DNA of 64,000 bases from Pyrenochaeta sp. MPI-SDFR-AT-0127 (lineage: Eukaryota; Ascomycota; Dothideomycetes; Pleosporales; Cucurbitariaceae): positions 186,001 through 250,000 of the forward strand of contig JAGTJM010000038.1 in the NCBI GenBank assembly GCA_020747015.1. Reading direction: 5' to 3'. Of the stretch, positions 10,357 through 22,116 are shown piece by piece. How positions within the stretch are numbered: position 1 is the first letter of the stretch; each line of letters starts with the position of its first letter. A program made the translations under genes and the position numbers. The notes under the pieces are model-generated. The model was not told the DNA's origin. It saw nothing but the letters and a program-made list of their open reading frames with translations, and made no database searches.

Positions 10357-12912
10357 ATGTCTTGTAATATACCTCCATACCCTTATTCTCCGCTTTTACC
10401 CGGGCCTGACAGTATTCGCTTACTATACTTACGGCCACCTGAAGATGAAAATGCGCCTATAAGATGTCAGCTCTTCGACTACTCTTTGGACGGATCGGAT
10501 AAGGCACCTCCTCGCTATGAAGCGCTGTCCTACGTGTGGGGAGATCCGAAGAATACTCGATCTCTCTTCATAGACGAGCATGAATTCAAGGTCACGGTGA
10601 ATCTCCACGCAGCACTGTGGCGTCTTCGGAATCGTGGTATTGATTGGGTATGGGTAGATGCTATTTGCATCAACCAACAGGATCAACAAGAGCGAGGACA
10701 TCAGGTTCGGAGTATGGCAAAAATCTATGGTATCGCATACCGTGTAGTTGTTTGGCTTGGACAGACGGAACATGATAGTGATCGAGCGTTCGAAGAGATA
10801 CGTGCGCGTAAGAAGTGGTCCGATGCTTCGGATGATCCAACGATCAAGCATGCGGTTCTCGCACTGCTTGAACGGCCATGGTTTCGCCGAATCTGGGTAG
10901 GATCAGAAGCTCTCAAAAAAGTCAGCAGATATTGACACAATCGACAGATACTTCAGGAGATTGCCGCAGCTCGACGCATTCTGGTTGTTTGTGGCTCAGC
11001 CGAGATTGACGGCTATGGCTTCTGTATAGGCTTGAAATCGTTAGAAGCTGTCTACAAAAGTCGTCCAGACTTGTACAACCTCGTTCGCTCGGTGACTTAC
11101 CTGATAAGGCAAGCCAACTTCCGGCCTACCCATGGGATTTGTTGGTCAGACATGAGGTTTCTGGCAATAGGTTCCATAGGCGAGTTAGTAGACATGTTCC
11201 ATGCCCACAAAGCTACAGAGCGTCACGACAAAGTCTACGCTTTGCTCGGCATGAGCTCTGACGCTCTCGATGCAGCTGACTTGCTACCTGACTACAATGT
11301 TCCATGGGGACAGGTTATGAAAAAACTCATCAAGTTCCTACTGGGTAATCAGGTAATTACGGAGACTTGGGATGACAAGGAGGTGGCAGTAATCAAGAGC
11401 AAAGGCTTCGTTCTTGGCGAAGTGTCTTCAGTAATTCCTTGTTCCGGGTGGGGCGATACACACAAAGTAGACATCACTTCGAAGGATACAAAGATGTCTT
11501 CCGGATCCGTGGGGTGGTGGTCCGCCCATTTAACTCTCCATAACTCGGCAAAATCCATACGAGCAGGCGACCTAGTCTACCTTCCGCAGGGCGCTTTTAG
11601 GCCTATCATCATCAGGATATGCAAGGATCACTTTACCGTTATCATGATTACCGCTACTCCTCCAAAGGACATACGAACGCACAGTGGATATGTCCGATGG
11701 TCAGAGCTCTTACGAACTGTACGTCCCTCTCCACATGATTTTCTATTGATCTGGGATTGGAACAAGACCCCTGAGGTGCCTGAAGAATATGAGACCCTAG
11801 TGGATGCAGGTGGCCAAGCGCAAGAGCATTCCAAGACAGAGCGGAAAGTTGCTAGGTTAGTGGACATGGCGCTGATATTAGAAGACTTGAAAGAATATGA
11901 GGAGCTAAAGGAAAGTTTTCAAGAAGCTATAAAATTAAATGAAAGGGCGTTTGGGAAGAAGCATGTTGACATGCTGACCAGTATAAACAACCTGGCGTTG
12001 ACTTACAGTAATCGAGGGTGGTGGTGGGAGGCAGAAAAGATGTTTTACCAGGTGACAGAGACGAGCAAGAGGGTGCAAGGGGAGGATCATCCTTCCACGC
12101 TAACCAGTATAGGAAACCTGGCGTCGACATACAGTAATCAGGGGCGCTGGAAGGAGGCAGAGGAGCTGGAAGTGCAAGTAGTAGAGACTTCCAAGAGGGT
12201 GCTTGGAGAGAAGCATCCAGACACATTAATCAGCATGAATAATCTGGCTTCGACGTTCAGGAATCAAGGGCGATGGACGGAGGCGCAAGAGTTGTTTACA
12301 CAAGTTATAGAGGCGTTCAAGAGCGTGCTAGGGCCGGACCATCCTTCCACGCTGACTAGCATGGCCAACCTAGCATTGACTTATAGTAATCAGGGGCGGT
12401 GGTATGAGGCAGAAGAATTATTAGTGCAAGTAATAGAGACTTCCAAGAAGGTGCTTGGACAGCAGCATCCAGACACACTAATCAACATGAATTACCTGGG
12501 GGCGACATACAGGAATCAAGGACAATGGAAGAAGGCGGAAAACATATTATTGGAAGTGATAGAGACGTCCAAGAAAGTGATAGCGGAGAATCATCCTTCC
12601 ACACTGACTAGCATGGTCAACCTAGCATTAACTTACAGCAACCAAGGGCGGTGGCACGAGGCAGAAGAGCTACTGGTGCAAGCAACAGAGACTTTCAAGA
12701 GTGTGTTTGGGGATAAGCATCCTTTCGTACTGACCAACATGGGTAGTCTCGCCTTTATACTCAAGGCCCAGGCTCGCGATGAGGAGGCTGTTGCCCTCAT
12801 GGAAAAATGCCTTCAGCAAGGGAAGCAGGCTCTCGGCCCTCAGCATCCTTATGTTCAATCATACCTTGAAGCTTTAGATCAATGGCGTGCGGAGAACTTG
12901 GATATCGATTAG
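10357..12912 (+). CDS. HET-domain protein with C-terminal TPR array
   Basis: HET domains trigger fungal cell death on non-self fusion and are often joined to repeat sensors. Exons 10357-10896 and 10948-12912 give 834 residues. The HET blocks are clear: YEALSYVWGD at 54-63, WVDAICINQQDQ near 99-110, RIWILQEIAAARR straddling the intron at 178-190, and the downstream HDKVYALLGM block. Residues 519-812 are seven exact 42-residue TPR units of kinesin-light-chain type, with cores such as NLALTYSNQGRW-x2-AEEL. No NACHT or NB-ARC ATPase lies between, so this is HET directly followed by a linker and TPR rather than a full NLR. Splicing is required to complete the RIWxLQE block. The gene appears intact. 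Likely cytoplasmic. Confidence 0.92.
11962..12843 (+). repeat. Seven 126-bp coding tandem repeats (TPR units)
   Basis: Units begin at 11962, 12088, 12214, 12340, 12466, 12592 and 12718 with no insertions or deletions. Units 2, 4 and 6 open with HPSTLTS and carry TYSNQGRW. Units 3 and 5 open with HPDTLI and carry RNQG-x-W. So the array alternates and behaves as a 252-bp two-unit repeat. Confidence 0.88.
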
Positions 12913-13353
12913 TAATGCAACTTTCTTTTTTTTAGGTTACATGCTGTTCTTTGTAGGCATATTTTATAAGAGGCATTCATTTAATGAAGCTAGAAATCAG
13001 GCCAAGAATTGTGATTCCTATTACAAAAAGCAGCAACCCACGCTTATCCAGGACGTTATGCACACAGATTTCAATGTCAAAAGTTGCTTCGAATGACGCT
13101 TTCTCAGTCGCTTTTATTGGGAAGCACATCTGAGTTTTATTCCAGTCGATATCGTGGACGGACTGGAAGAACAAACGGTAGCACGTAAGTGAAGCCAATA
13201 CAGAAATTGAACGCGATATGCACACAGGTATGAAGACAATGAGTGAATCATTAATTTTAATTGAACCCAAAACGCTGGAGAATATACAGTGTAAGAAGAG
13301 AATCCTCGATCCCTTCATGCAAAAAGAATGCCTCCTTGTCCAACAATACTCAA
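12913..13353. other. Convergent intergenic between HET-TPR and AtuA-like genes
   Basis: AT-rich sequence between two converging genes, presumably holding both 3' ends. No gene seen. Confidence 0.45.
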
Positions 13354-15305
13354 TTATAATACACCACGCTTGACGAACTGGACCGGAATATCCACAGTCT
13401 TTGCTCTTAGATATTCACAAACATTCTTGCCAAGGGTGTCGTACGTCGAGCAGGCATCGTAGCCTCGATCAAGGTGATCGTGTAATAAAAAGTGTACAGC
13501 CCTGATATTCGGCATCTCGAAGCGGTCAATTGGCTTGCCCTTGAATTCTTCGGGCCCCAGGAGCTCCTTGATCTTTTCCACGGTGAGAAGGCTGCGCAGC
13601 CACTCCCATTCGTCTGCATTGCGGACAAAGAAGCCCACATTCGCATCGGAACACTTATCTCCCGAGCGGCCAAGCACAATGGAGCCAAGCGGTAATCGAA
13701 CGGTGGGGCCAAAGTGTGCGAGATCTACGGGATGTGTGGTCTCGTAGGAGGGTTGTTGGCGGTCGTATTCTTTGAATTCGGGGGCGAGCGGCATGTCGAT
13801 GACTTTCTTGCCTTCTTTGAAGCCGTCCTTCTCCTCTCCTTCCCAGATGCAGTGTACGCGCTGCTGGACTGCAGCCTGTGGGAGAAGAGATGGATGGTAC
13901 TCGTAGTATGGTTTGCCTTCTGCTTGTCGGACGTCGTTTCCAAGAGAAGCACCGGGACATGACATCAGGAAATTAACCATGGAGATGCGGAAGAAGCCTT
14001 TGGGATTGCGCATGTTGAGTAACTCGCGGTCTCGGGATTGAGCGAACACGCGGAAATCAACCGTAGCGACATCTTGGTTTCGTGAGTCGACTACTGATGA
14101 GCCATTCTGCATGAATTTGAGAAGATCAAACTTCTTGATGAGCTCGGGACCAAGCTCGTATCTGATCTGCTCTTCTATCCATCTGCACTTTTCTTCCATG
14201 TGAAGCCCAACAAGATAGATGTGATACTCTGCTTGCCAGCCTGCGAAACCTGTGATGCCGACTTTAGTCGTTGGTGGAGGAGGAAGACCCTTGACGCCAG
14301 AGACCTTGACCTGGTCCTCGCCGATTTGCTCGATTTTGATGCCCTCTAGATTTGCAGTGACGTCGCAGTTGTAGTAGAGGGGACCTTGGATCTCGTATAA
14401 GAGCTGAGAAGTGACGGAATTTACAGTCATGCAGCCGCCGGTATTCTTTTCCTTGTACATAACACCTTCGCCCTTGTTGTTGATGGCGCAGATGGGAAAG
14501 CCCATATTGATGTGTTTACCCTGTGCAAGGAGAGAGCGGAAGTCTGAGCAGTATCCACCAGAGACATACGCAGCACATTCGAGCAAATGGCCTATACATG
14601 TTAGCACTCCAAAAGAAAAGTACGAAACCACAGCTTACCTATAACAAGAGAGCCAGCAAGTTCATCAAATTGGTCGCTCGTCCATTCGTGCCACCATGCA
14701 GCAGCACCAATAATCGGGGAGGCGTCTGAAACACGTCCAGCGATGACGATATCAGCACCCTCTGTTAGAGCCTTCGCAATACCCAAGCCGCCGAGATAAC
14801 ACTGAGCGCAAACTGGTTCCAGGCCCCATTCTGCTACCGACCGATTATGCATCAGACTCTTGAACCCTTCGCCCTTGTTTAGCATACTCTTGACGGTCCC
14901 TGTAACATCATCACCCTCAATCCAGGCGACCTTCAAAGGATATCCGGCGTCTTTGCATGTTTTGTCCACGAGTTGTGCCAGCAATTCAGTATCTGACGCA
15001 CCGGCGTTGACACAAATCTTGATGCCGCGGGTTGCTACATCTTTGATAGCCGGGGTGAAGCAGTCCATAAAGTTCTCGGCAAACATGGCGTGGTTCAGCT
15101 TCTCTTCAAAAGTGCGAGCTTGCAGCATTTGCTCCGTGTTCTTGATCTTGCCGGTTCCGTGCATGGTCATGGTCATCTCGGACAGCCAGTCTCCCACAAT
15201 TACATCAACATCATCCTTTGCCAAGGAAGAAATGGCTCGAACACGATCCGAGAAACCGCCTGAGGCGCCGCCAACGCGGACTGGGCGACGAATTGCTGGA
15301 GCCAT
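13354..15305 (-). CDS. AtuA-like protein (DUF1446 family)
   Basis: Exons, in coding order, complement of 14639-15305 and 13354-14591, give 634 residues. The protein starts APAIRRPVRVGGASGGFSDR and carries blocks such as VIVGDWLSEMTM, NAGASDTELL and GADIVIAGRVSDASP that mark the DUF1446 family, named after bacterial AtuA of acyclic terpene (citronellol/geraniol) degradation. The intron (46 nt, CTAAC branch point) joins LVIG to HLLECAAYVSGGYCSD. The biochemical role of AtuA is not settled, and in bacteria it sits beside a geranyl-CoA carboxylase. No carboxylase or CoA enzyme is near here, so a terpene role is only a family-based guess. No signal peptide or membrane segment; probably cytosolic or mitochondrial. 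Confidence 0.88.
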
Positions 15306-16085
15306 GATGGAGCTGAGCTAGGGTACAGGATGGTGTGAAAGGGAGGGAGATGAAGTCGCTGAGCGAACAGAGTGCTGAGCGGAGACCATGGCGAGTTATA
15401 CATGTCTAAGTCAGGATGGCGCGTGTTCGACAAGGATCCAGAACGAGCGTTGGGCATTGAACGGTTGTCCATTTCCGCAGGATGTCCAAGACGACTCGTT
15501 CACAGCGAAGGGCGGGCGCTGTACCCCACATTCGTGGGGATACATGAGTCTAACCTGGAGTAGCTAGAATGCAACGGGTTTTTGGATGGTCGGAAGAGAG
15601 CTGCCGAGCATACCCGTTTCCATGAGGGGCAACGCTCGTAATACCACTGTTTGGGACAATCCTACCTCGCGGAGTGTCGGTGCCATAGGTAGTGTTGGTG
15701 CAGCGTTAGTTGGGTCCGGTTTTAAGGATCCGGCTTTACGCTTGATTTATCTCCCACTGCCTGTATGCAGGTGTGTACAAGGCTGCGCATATGCAATGTC
15801 GTGAGTTCGATGCTTCCTGCGTCTTCTTGAATCATGAGTGGGAGTTGGAGGAAGAGCATGTGTATAGAGAGACAGTGAGGGCTTCGCTATACTGAGTCAA
15901 TCCGGTCGAAAGGTTCTCTACAGCCTTGGCGAGGTCTTCACATGATATGCATAAATGACATCTATGATATGGTGAGAGAAATTGAAGACATCGCGGTGGA
16001 GCACGTGAAGACGTGTCGGCGTGAAGGCAACGGCTCCGTTTCACGAGCTGCCAAACAATGACGCTTCATCCCCGCATACCCCACA
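15306..16085. other. Divergent intergenic, AtuA-like / F-box
   Basis: Shared upstream region of two divergently transcribed genes. No gene, RNA gene or repeat recognised; a GTTCGAT word near 15804 was checked as a tRNA B-box and rejected. Confidence 0.45.
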
Positions 16086-17507
16086 ATGGGCTCTAATAGC
16101 CCCAACCCACCATCCGTAACAAATCACCAAACTGATAGCACGCCCCTTCCAGCGTACCTTGCTCGGCATGTTAAACTAGGCTTCGACTCTGAGGATGTCT
16201 CTGCCCTGCTCGACTCTATTGACTCCAGCCAGAACCCGCACCCTTCGTCAACGCACCTTCCTGCGGAGCTCCTCCTCCAGATCCTCGAGCACGTGCCCGT
16301 CGACTATGTCCTTGACTGGCGGCTCATATGCCGCGGCTTCCGCGATGCCATTGACGGGCGCGTGTTGTTCTACCATCTGCACAGGACCCAGTTGATCGGC
16401 TACATGGGATCTAGGCATTCCCGCCCACTCGAGCGCCTGGATGATGAGCAATACGACCGAATACATTTGTTGCGCGCACACTTCACAGATATTGAGAAGG
16501 ATATCAAAGACACGCCTAGTGCAGAACGACCACGGCCCGTATGGAATGGTACACATGCCTTTTTCGAGATCGAAGATGACTGGTTCCAATCGTTCCGGTA
16601 CATAGGGGGCGCAGCAACGAGAGGTGGGGACACAATTGAAGATGCAGATGTTCAGTGGCTGGATACGCTGGACCGTCTAGAGCTACGGAGGAAAGAGGAA
16701 GGCTTCGGCACATTACGATGGTGTCTCAAGCTAGACCACGCAGTACTGGACATGGATTTTCCACTCGAAGCCGGGAGGAATACCTTTGATGTCGACATAC
16801 ATCTACACAAGGGAACTATAAGGGTCGCCTGGAAGGACATGCTGTTCAGCTTCTTGAAGACAGAGAGGGCACTCAGGAGGACAGTCGAAGAGGTAAGAGT
16901 TTCCTCACAGCAACCATTCACCTTCTGACATAGCCAACAGAAACAAAACTCCAAGTTTACATTCAGCCACGTCGAAGACTGCCTTCGCGCCGTCCGGCGT
17001 CAACGACTACAATCAACCCTCGACCCAGACGACAGGGTGGATCGGCATATCAAATGGTCGCTGCGCCTTCTGCATCCCTTGTTCGGCAAACATCGCTACG
17101 ACCACCGCATCACACTCGAAGATGTCGAGAACGACGCAACAGGGCTGCTCCTTCTCCTCCGTCGCGAAGCAGCCCTGACACACCGTCAACTCGCCTACCT
17201 CCACCAACTGGCCTCGGACTACGAAGCCATGGACTCGGAAATGCATGCACTAGACCAAGCATTTAGAGAATTCAAAAGCCACCTAGCCATGCCGGGTTTC
17301 CAGCTCAGTGTCTCGCTCCCTGGTCTCAATCCACGCCGTCTCTCGCGCAACCCCATCTCCTGGCCTGACGATCTGCGGACCAAAGTCGAAGAGCAGGTGG
17401 GGAAATGGAAGGCACAGAGACAAGTCATTGATCAGATGAAATGTCTCCTGGCCGCGTCAAACATGGCGCTGTCAATATCTGCTGAAGATTTAAGCAGCCA
17501 AATTTGA
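16086..17507 (+). CDS. F-box protein
   Basis: Likely substrate adaptor of an SCF ubiquitin ligase. Exons 16086-16892 and 16941-17507 give 457 residues. The F-box lies near residues 58-95 (LPAELLLQILEHVPVDYVLDWRLICRGFRDAI), followed by LFYHLHRTQL, a common continuation in fungal F-box proteins. The rest has no repeat I recognise; it contains an acidic WLDTLDRLELRRKEE segment and helical C-terminal stretches. The intron (48 nt, GTAAGA..CAG) removes an in-frame stop and keeps frame. The target is unknown. It shares an upstream region with the AtuA-like gene. Confidence 0.82.
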
Positions 17508-18298
17508 CGTTGCCTGCTTTCACTCTCTTTTGTCATGACATCTAAGCCAACGGCGTTCATTGTCAAATTCGTTCAATCTACCCTGCAGATAACATAGGAA
17601 TAGGCCGCGTAATTCACACAGCAAACCTCGAGGAGGAACCTTATCTAGCTCGACAGTTCGCTTCACTGGCACGAAGAACGCGTATTCAGCTATTGTGAGC
17701 CGATAAAATTCCCCAAACTTAGTGCCGGAAAGGACCCAAATAGTGTAAGAGAACAATCCACATGGGGCAAGGCCCGGTATTGGTAGGAGCCGCTGCGTCC
17801 GCAATTGGTAGATCATTGTAAATCGTGCGTGTTACGCGTGTGAAGACTGCTCAGCAGCTTCTCGATGACTGAGCGGAAGGAAACGCTGAAGCAGATCACG
17901 AATGAAAAATAGTAGAATCGGCAGTCTGCAACGCAACAAGAAGGTGATCAAGTAATCTTTGATACAATATCATTATGTCTTTTCTTCATCTATCAAGAAG
18001 CGCGGTATCGATTCCAACCAACAAAGAAACCTCTTGGTATATTCCTTCACTGAACGCGGACAAAAAAGGCCCCGCTATTTCAATTATGCGATGCGAATGC
18101 AAAACATCAAGTGTACAACAATGTCTCTCATCTCTCATCTCTCCATCAATTCAATTGCAGGATCCTAGCGTCCTGCTCCCCAATTAGGCTTGGTAGATCT
18201 CATGTAGTGCTGTAGTGCAAAAGTCGCACAGGCAATGGTACGACAATGGTAGGTGTCCAAAAGGTCGCCAAACGTGCTTTGTTGTAACGTGACACGCC
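17508..18298. other. Convergent intergenic, no gene seen
   Basis: Region between the converging F-box and wall-protein genes. Short open frames exist but none has family motifs or splice-supported continuation. Confidence 0.4.
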
Positions 18299-19172
18299 TT
18301 AGAGCATCAGACCAGTACCAATAAAGGCCATGATGGCGCCGAGGATAACTCCCTGCGCGATATAAGAAGACGACGCAGAGCCAGGCGACGCAGGAGGCGC
18401 CGCAGCAGCACCGGTAGGGCTCGACGACGCAGCGCTCCCAGAGCCAGAGCGAGTTGGTGAAGAGCCTGTAGGCGAAGCTGAGCCCGACACCGCGCCCGAA
18501 GTCTGGGTAGTGCTATTTGAAGAATTCGACTCGAGGCCTGCCGACGCCGAGGCCGTGGTTCTCGAAAGACTAGTCGTAGCATCTGCAAACTCGCTCTTGA
18601 GGATCGTCGACGGGGTGACGGACAAGCTCGACGTCGAAGCCTTTTCCGGGAAAATGGCCTGGATCCTAATCTCGTGGCATTGGCCGCCAATGTACTCGTC
18701 GTAGAGGTTTCCAAACGCGCCGCTCATGCAGCGCCACCATCTTGTTGTGCCGCCGATGGCGAGCGAGCCGTTCTTGCACACGGAGAAGCCGCCCGTGTAG
18801 ATGGCGCCTGCTTGCGGGGGCCCGTCGAATTGGAATTGGCGGTTCGCGACAACGGAGCCTGTTCGTTCGTACTGGTCGTGGAGGATGCCGTCCTTCAAGG
18901 TGCAATGGAGCGCTCCATCTGCCGCCTGGGAAGTTCGAGTGTTAGCGAATTGTAGACAATATCGAAGCCAACATGGAAGACATTACCTCTTGTGCAGTCT
19001 CGCGTTTGTGCTTCAGCGTCGGATTCTCCAGCGTTCCAATCTCAAAGGTACCGTCGACTGTCGTTTGGCAGCCATCTGGTGGGCCTGAAGACGGCGCGAT
19101 GCCCTCCTCGACAGCCTGAGCCAAGCTCGTCGCAGCGAAGAAAAGCGGAGCCACGAAGCTTGAAATACGCAT
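18299..19172 (-). CDS. Secreted PIR-like cell wall protein with GPI tail
   Basis: Exons complement of 18987-19172 and 18299-18925 give 270 residues. Residues 1-19 form a signal peptide ending ATSLAQA. The middle (about 30-165) resembles the conserved C-terminal domain of PIR/Cwp mannoproteins: QFQFDGPPQAGAIYTGGFSVC, then NGSLAIGG, WWRCMSG, NLYDEYIGGQC, giving four ordered cysteines. A Lys-Arg (HKRE) just before the exon junction could be a Kex2 site. Residues 180-245 are Ser/Thr/Ala-rich and likely O-glycosylated. The end is a hydrophobic tail (YIAQGVILGAIMAFIGTGLML) preceded by small residues, typical of a GPI signal. Classical PIR proteins lack GPI anchors, so this is a mixed architecture. 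Site of action: cell wall or plasma membrane. Confidence 0.8.
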
Positions 19173-19886
19173 CTTGACCTCGTATTCTGCTCTTATTCCA
19201 GCTAAACCAAATGCAGCGGCAATGGTCTGGGTATGGGTTTGATTGCAAAAGATATTGTGCGCCTAAACAAACGGCTCGCTAAAGTATGCTGGACGACGTT
19301 ATGGCTGAAGAATGCGGTTCAGTCAGAAGCTCAGATGAGGGAGAACAGAAGAGTAAGAGAGACAGAGGTTGGGCATGCGCGTCCCCAGCCAAATTGTTGT
19401 GCAACGGCGCCGCATCGCCAAAGCAAGGAAAGGCGCGCCAACGCTGCCAAAGCAAGTTGTACCTGCAGATCAAGGCCGAGTTAGGCAAGGTGACCGTCGC
19501 CGGAGCGGATCCATCCCTGCGATTAGATTGTCGTTGAGATCATGGCAGCCGGGATGTTTGATAAAGTGCCGCGTAGTCGCCATGGATGCAGAACATAAGG
19601 GATGAACCGGGTCATGGTAGCGTGCTCAACCCCAAGCCTGCAAGCTGTCTTGCGTCAAACAAACGAAACATGCACACACATGCGTTGTCACTCGCGAAAA
19701 TGCATGCAACTCGCCTAATCTTGCCAGTGCAGGTACCCGCCACTTGTGCCCGCCACTAGACATCTGGGCAAAGCATCGAATCAGGGAAAACTTGGTAGTA
19801 CGCATCAATCCAAGACAACACTACATATGCATGCCATTGTGACAGGAAACCATGATATTCTCGGGCTGTTGCTTTGCCCAGAAAGT
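19173..19886. other. Intergenic, no gene seen
   Basis: Upstream region of the wall-protein gene and downstream of the Gln/Pro-rich gene. Several overlapping short frames on both strands are interpreted as chance. Confidence 0.4.
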
Positions 19887-22116
19887 CTACACGAGACTAC
19901 CATAACCACCAGAGTAACCGCCCACAGGGCCGAACGTTATCCCACCGCCCAGCACAGTCTTGACAGCCATGTCGTTGAACTGTCGCTCCATCTGGATCTT
20001 ATGCATTTGCACCGCCATGTCTGCTGGTGACATATTGCCGCTGGGCTGTGTGGATCCTGCAGCTGGATGAGTATGCGACAGTGGCACATCTGGATCAACT
20101 GCCATGGCCGTCTTTGTTTCTTCGCAAACCCGCCCGATAGAATACTTGTGTATCCCAGCGGCTTTAGCTTGTAGGGCAGGCATCTCTGACTTATCACGCT
20201 TGTTGAGATCGGGATGGTTGAGCACTCCAGGCTTGTACGTTTCCGAACACAGTGCTGGCATCAAGTCACCAATCTCGTGAGGACTCTCCAGCAGTTGAAG
20301 AAAGAGGAACTTGTACCACCCAGCACGGTTGAGCGCGGGCATGTACGTCGGGTACATTGTCATGGGCGTTGGTGCCTCAGCAGCCAGCTTCAGATCTGGA
20401 GCATGCGAGTGCTGGTTAAAGTTCCAGTTAGGCGTCAGTGAAGGCTCGCAGGGTACCATGACATGTGGGATGCCTTCAAGACTCCAGAGCTTGCCGAAAG
20501 CACTATAGGATTTGTACGAGAATATTCCTGATGTTCAATCAGCTCCGGAAGTTGTCACAACATTCGATTCACTCACGCTTTGCATCATCTGTTGTCAACA
20601 CCCAGCTTCCCAAAACCTTGGTTGCCTCTAGCAAGCCTGTATTCTTCGGCTCGAACCTGCGGTCTAGTGCATCAAAGAGCAAATCGGCGAGAATGTAGAA
20701 TTCTCGGGTAGGAAGTTCAGTAAGCGGGTCTGCAAATCTCCACGGGTCGGCCAATGGAAAACTGCTTGCGCTGACAGACCGTCGAGGAATTGTAAAACCG
20801 GGCGAGGGCGATCCGGTTTGCGACCCCGAAGGCTGATATGCGTGATATTGCGAGCCTTGTGCTGGCATTTCTGACCTCTGGGGCTTGGACTCCATGAGAG
20901 TAAGATTGCCCATGTCAGCGGGTAACTCTGCAATAAACTCTGTTGGTGCCGATTGGGGGGCATTTGGTTTGTTGGATGGAATTTGTGGCGGCACGTTCCC
21001 TTGCTGTGGAGGTGGTGGACTTATAGAGTGTGGAATTTGGCCGCCTAGTCCTTGACCATGTGGGCTTACTGGAGACATGGTATTCCATTGCTGATGCTGC
21101 TCTTGTTGGATGGGAGGAGACGGCACAGGGTTATAGGGCTGTGCTGGATTCAGAGGATTGCCCGCCTGTTGCTGTGGGCCGGGAGGGGGCGGCTGTTCAG
21201 TGCCTGGCTGGGGTTGACCCCATTGTGACTGTACTGGCTGAGGGGGCACCTCTGGAGAGACATTCGACATGTGAGGAGACTGTATGTTCTGGGGCTGGGA
21301 AACGTTCTGCATGCCTCCTACAACACCCATCTGCTGCCCAGGATATTGTCCTTGTAATTGTTGCTCCTGCTGGAACGGCGCCTGAGGCTGCCCTTGCATC
21401 TGTTGCCCTTGCCCAAACTGGCCTTGTTGTGTTTGTTGTGCTTGTTGTGCTTGCTGTGCTTGCATATACTGGTCCATTGTCAGCCCACTTTGTTCAAAGT
21501 GAGCCGCGTTGAACGTGGGTGCGCTATTGGGCGGCTGTTGCGGCGTCTGAGGCTGTGGGTTCGGCACTTGGTTCGTCTGCTGGGGGAAGTAATTGTTTTG
21601 CCCTGAGTGACCTGACGCTGGCGTTCCATAACTCGACTGTTGGTAAGGGGACTGCTGAGGAGAAACGAATGGGGGCGGCGCCGGCGTTTGCGTTTGCGGT
21701 TGTTGTTGTGTCTGCTGCTGACCCCATTGTTGCTGTTGCGGTTGAGGACTAAAGCTTTGGCCTGGCTGTTGTTGGTAACCTTGAGGCTGGTTTTGCTGGC
21801 CTTGCTGGCCTTGGTGGTCTTGGAAGTTCTGGTAGTTCTGTAGGTGTTGCGGCGGGCCTGCTGCGGGCTTGCTTCCAAGCTTTGAGCTTATGGTCTTGCC
21901 GAGCTTGTTGAACATTGGCTTTCCCGTGGACACCGCTTGGTTCATCATCTGCCCAAATGCGCCTCCCGCCTTGTGCGGATGGCCTGGGACGCCATAGTTG
22001 GACGCGACCGGCTGGTAAATTGAAGGCGCTTGTGGTTGCTGGAAGCCTTGTGCTGGTGCCCCCTGAGCCGGAGGGACATATGGCCCTGGCGGAGGAATCG
22101 AGCCGTACTGCGACAT
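19887..22116 (-). CDS. Gln/Pro-rich protein of unknown function
   Basis: Exons complement of 20577-22116 and 19887-20527 give 726 residues. Residues 1-390 are almost entirely low complexity (Gln, Pro, Gly, Asn, Ser), with runs such as QQAQQAQQTQQGQ, the composition of prion-like or phase-separating regions. The second half is globular: EFYILADLLFDALDRRFEP, TKVLGSWVLTTDDAK and, after the intron, SYSAFGKLWSLEGIPHVMVP and AGWYKFLFLQLLESP. These look like a conserved fungal domain, but I cannot name it. The C-terminus is Gly/Tyr-rich (GGYSGGYGSLV). No signal peptide. Possible roles include transcription or RNA granules, but that is inference from composition only. Confidence 0.78.

Noticed and set aside
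11962..12843. Regular direct repeats as a possible CRISPR array
   Set aside because: The 126-bp units are coding TPR repeats in one open frame in a eukaryotic gene; there are no spacers.
1..13000. Secondary-metabolite cluster (regulator, monooxygenase, other enzymes)
   Set aside because: No polyketide, peptide or terpene synthase is present, and housekeeping genes (translin, GPI11) lie between.
15795..15815. GTTCGAT word resembling a tRNA B-box
   Set aside because: No matching A-box or cloverleaf could be built around it; the same holds for a GGTTCGAG word near 57834.
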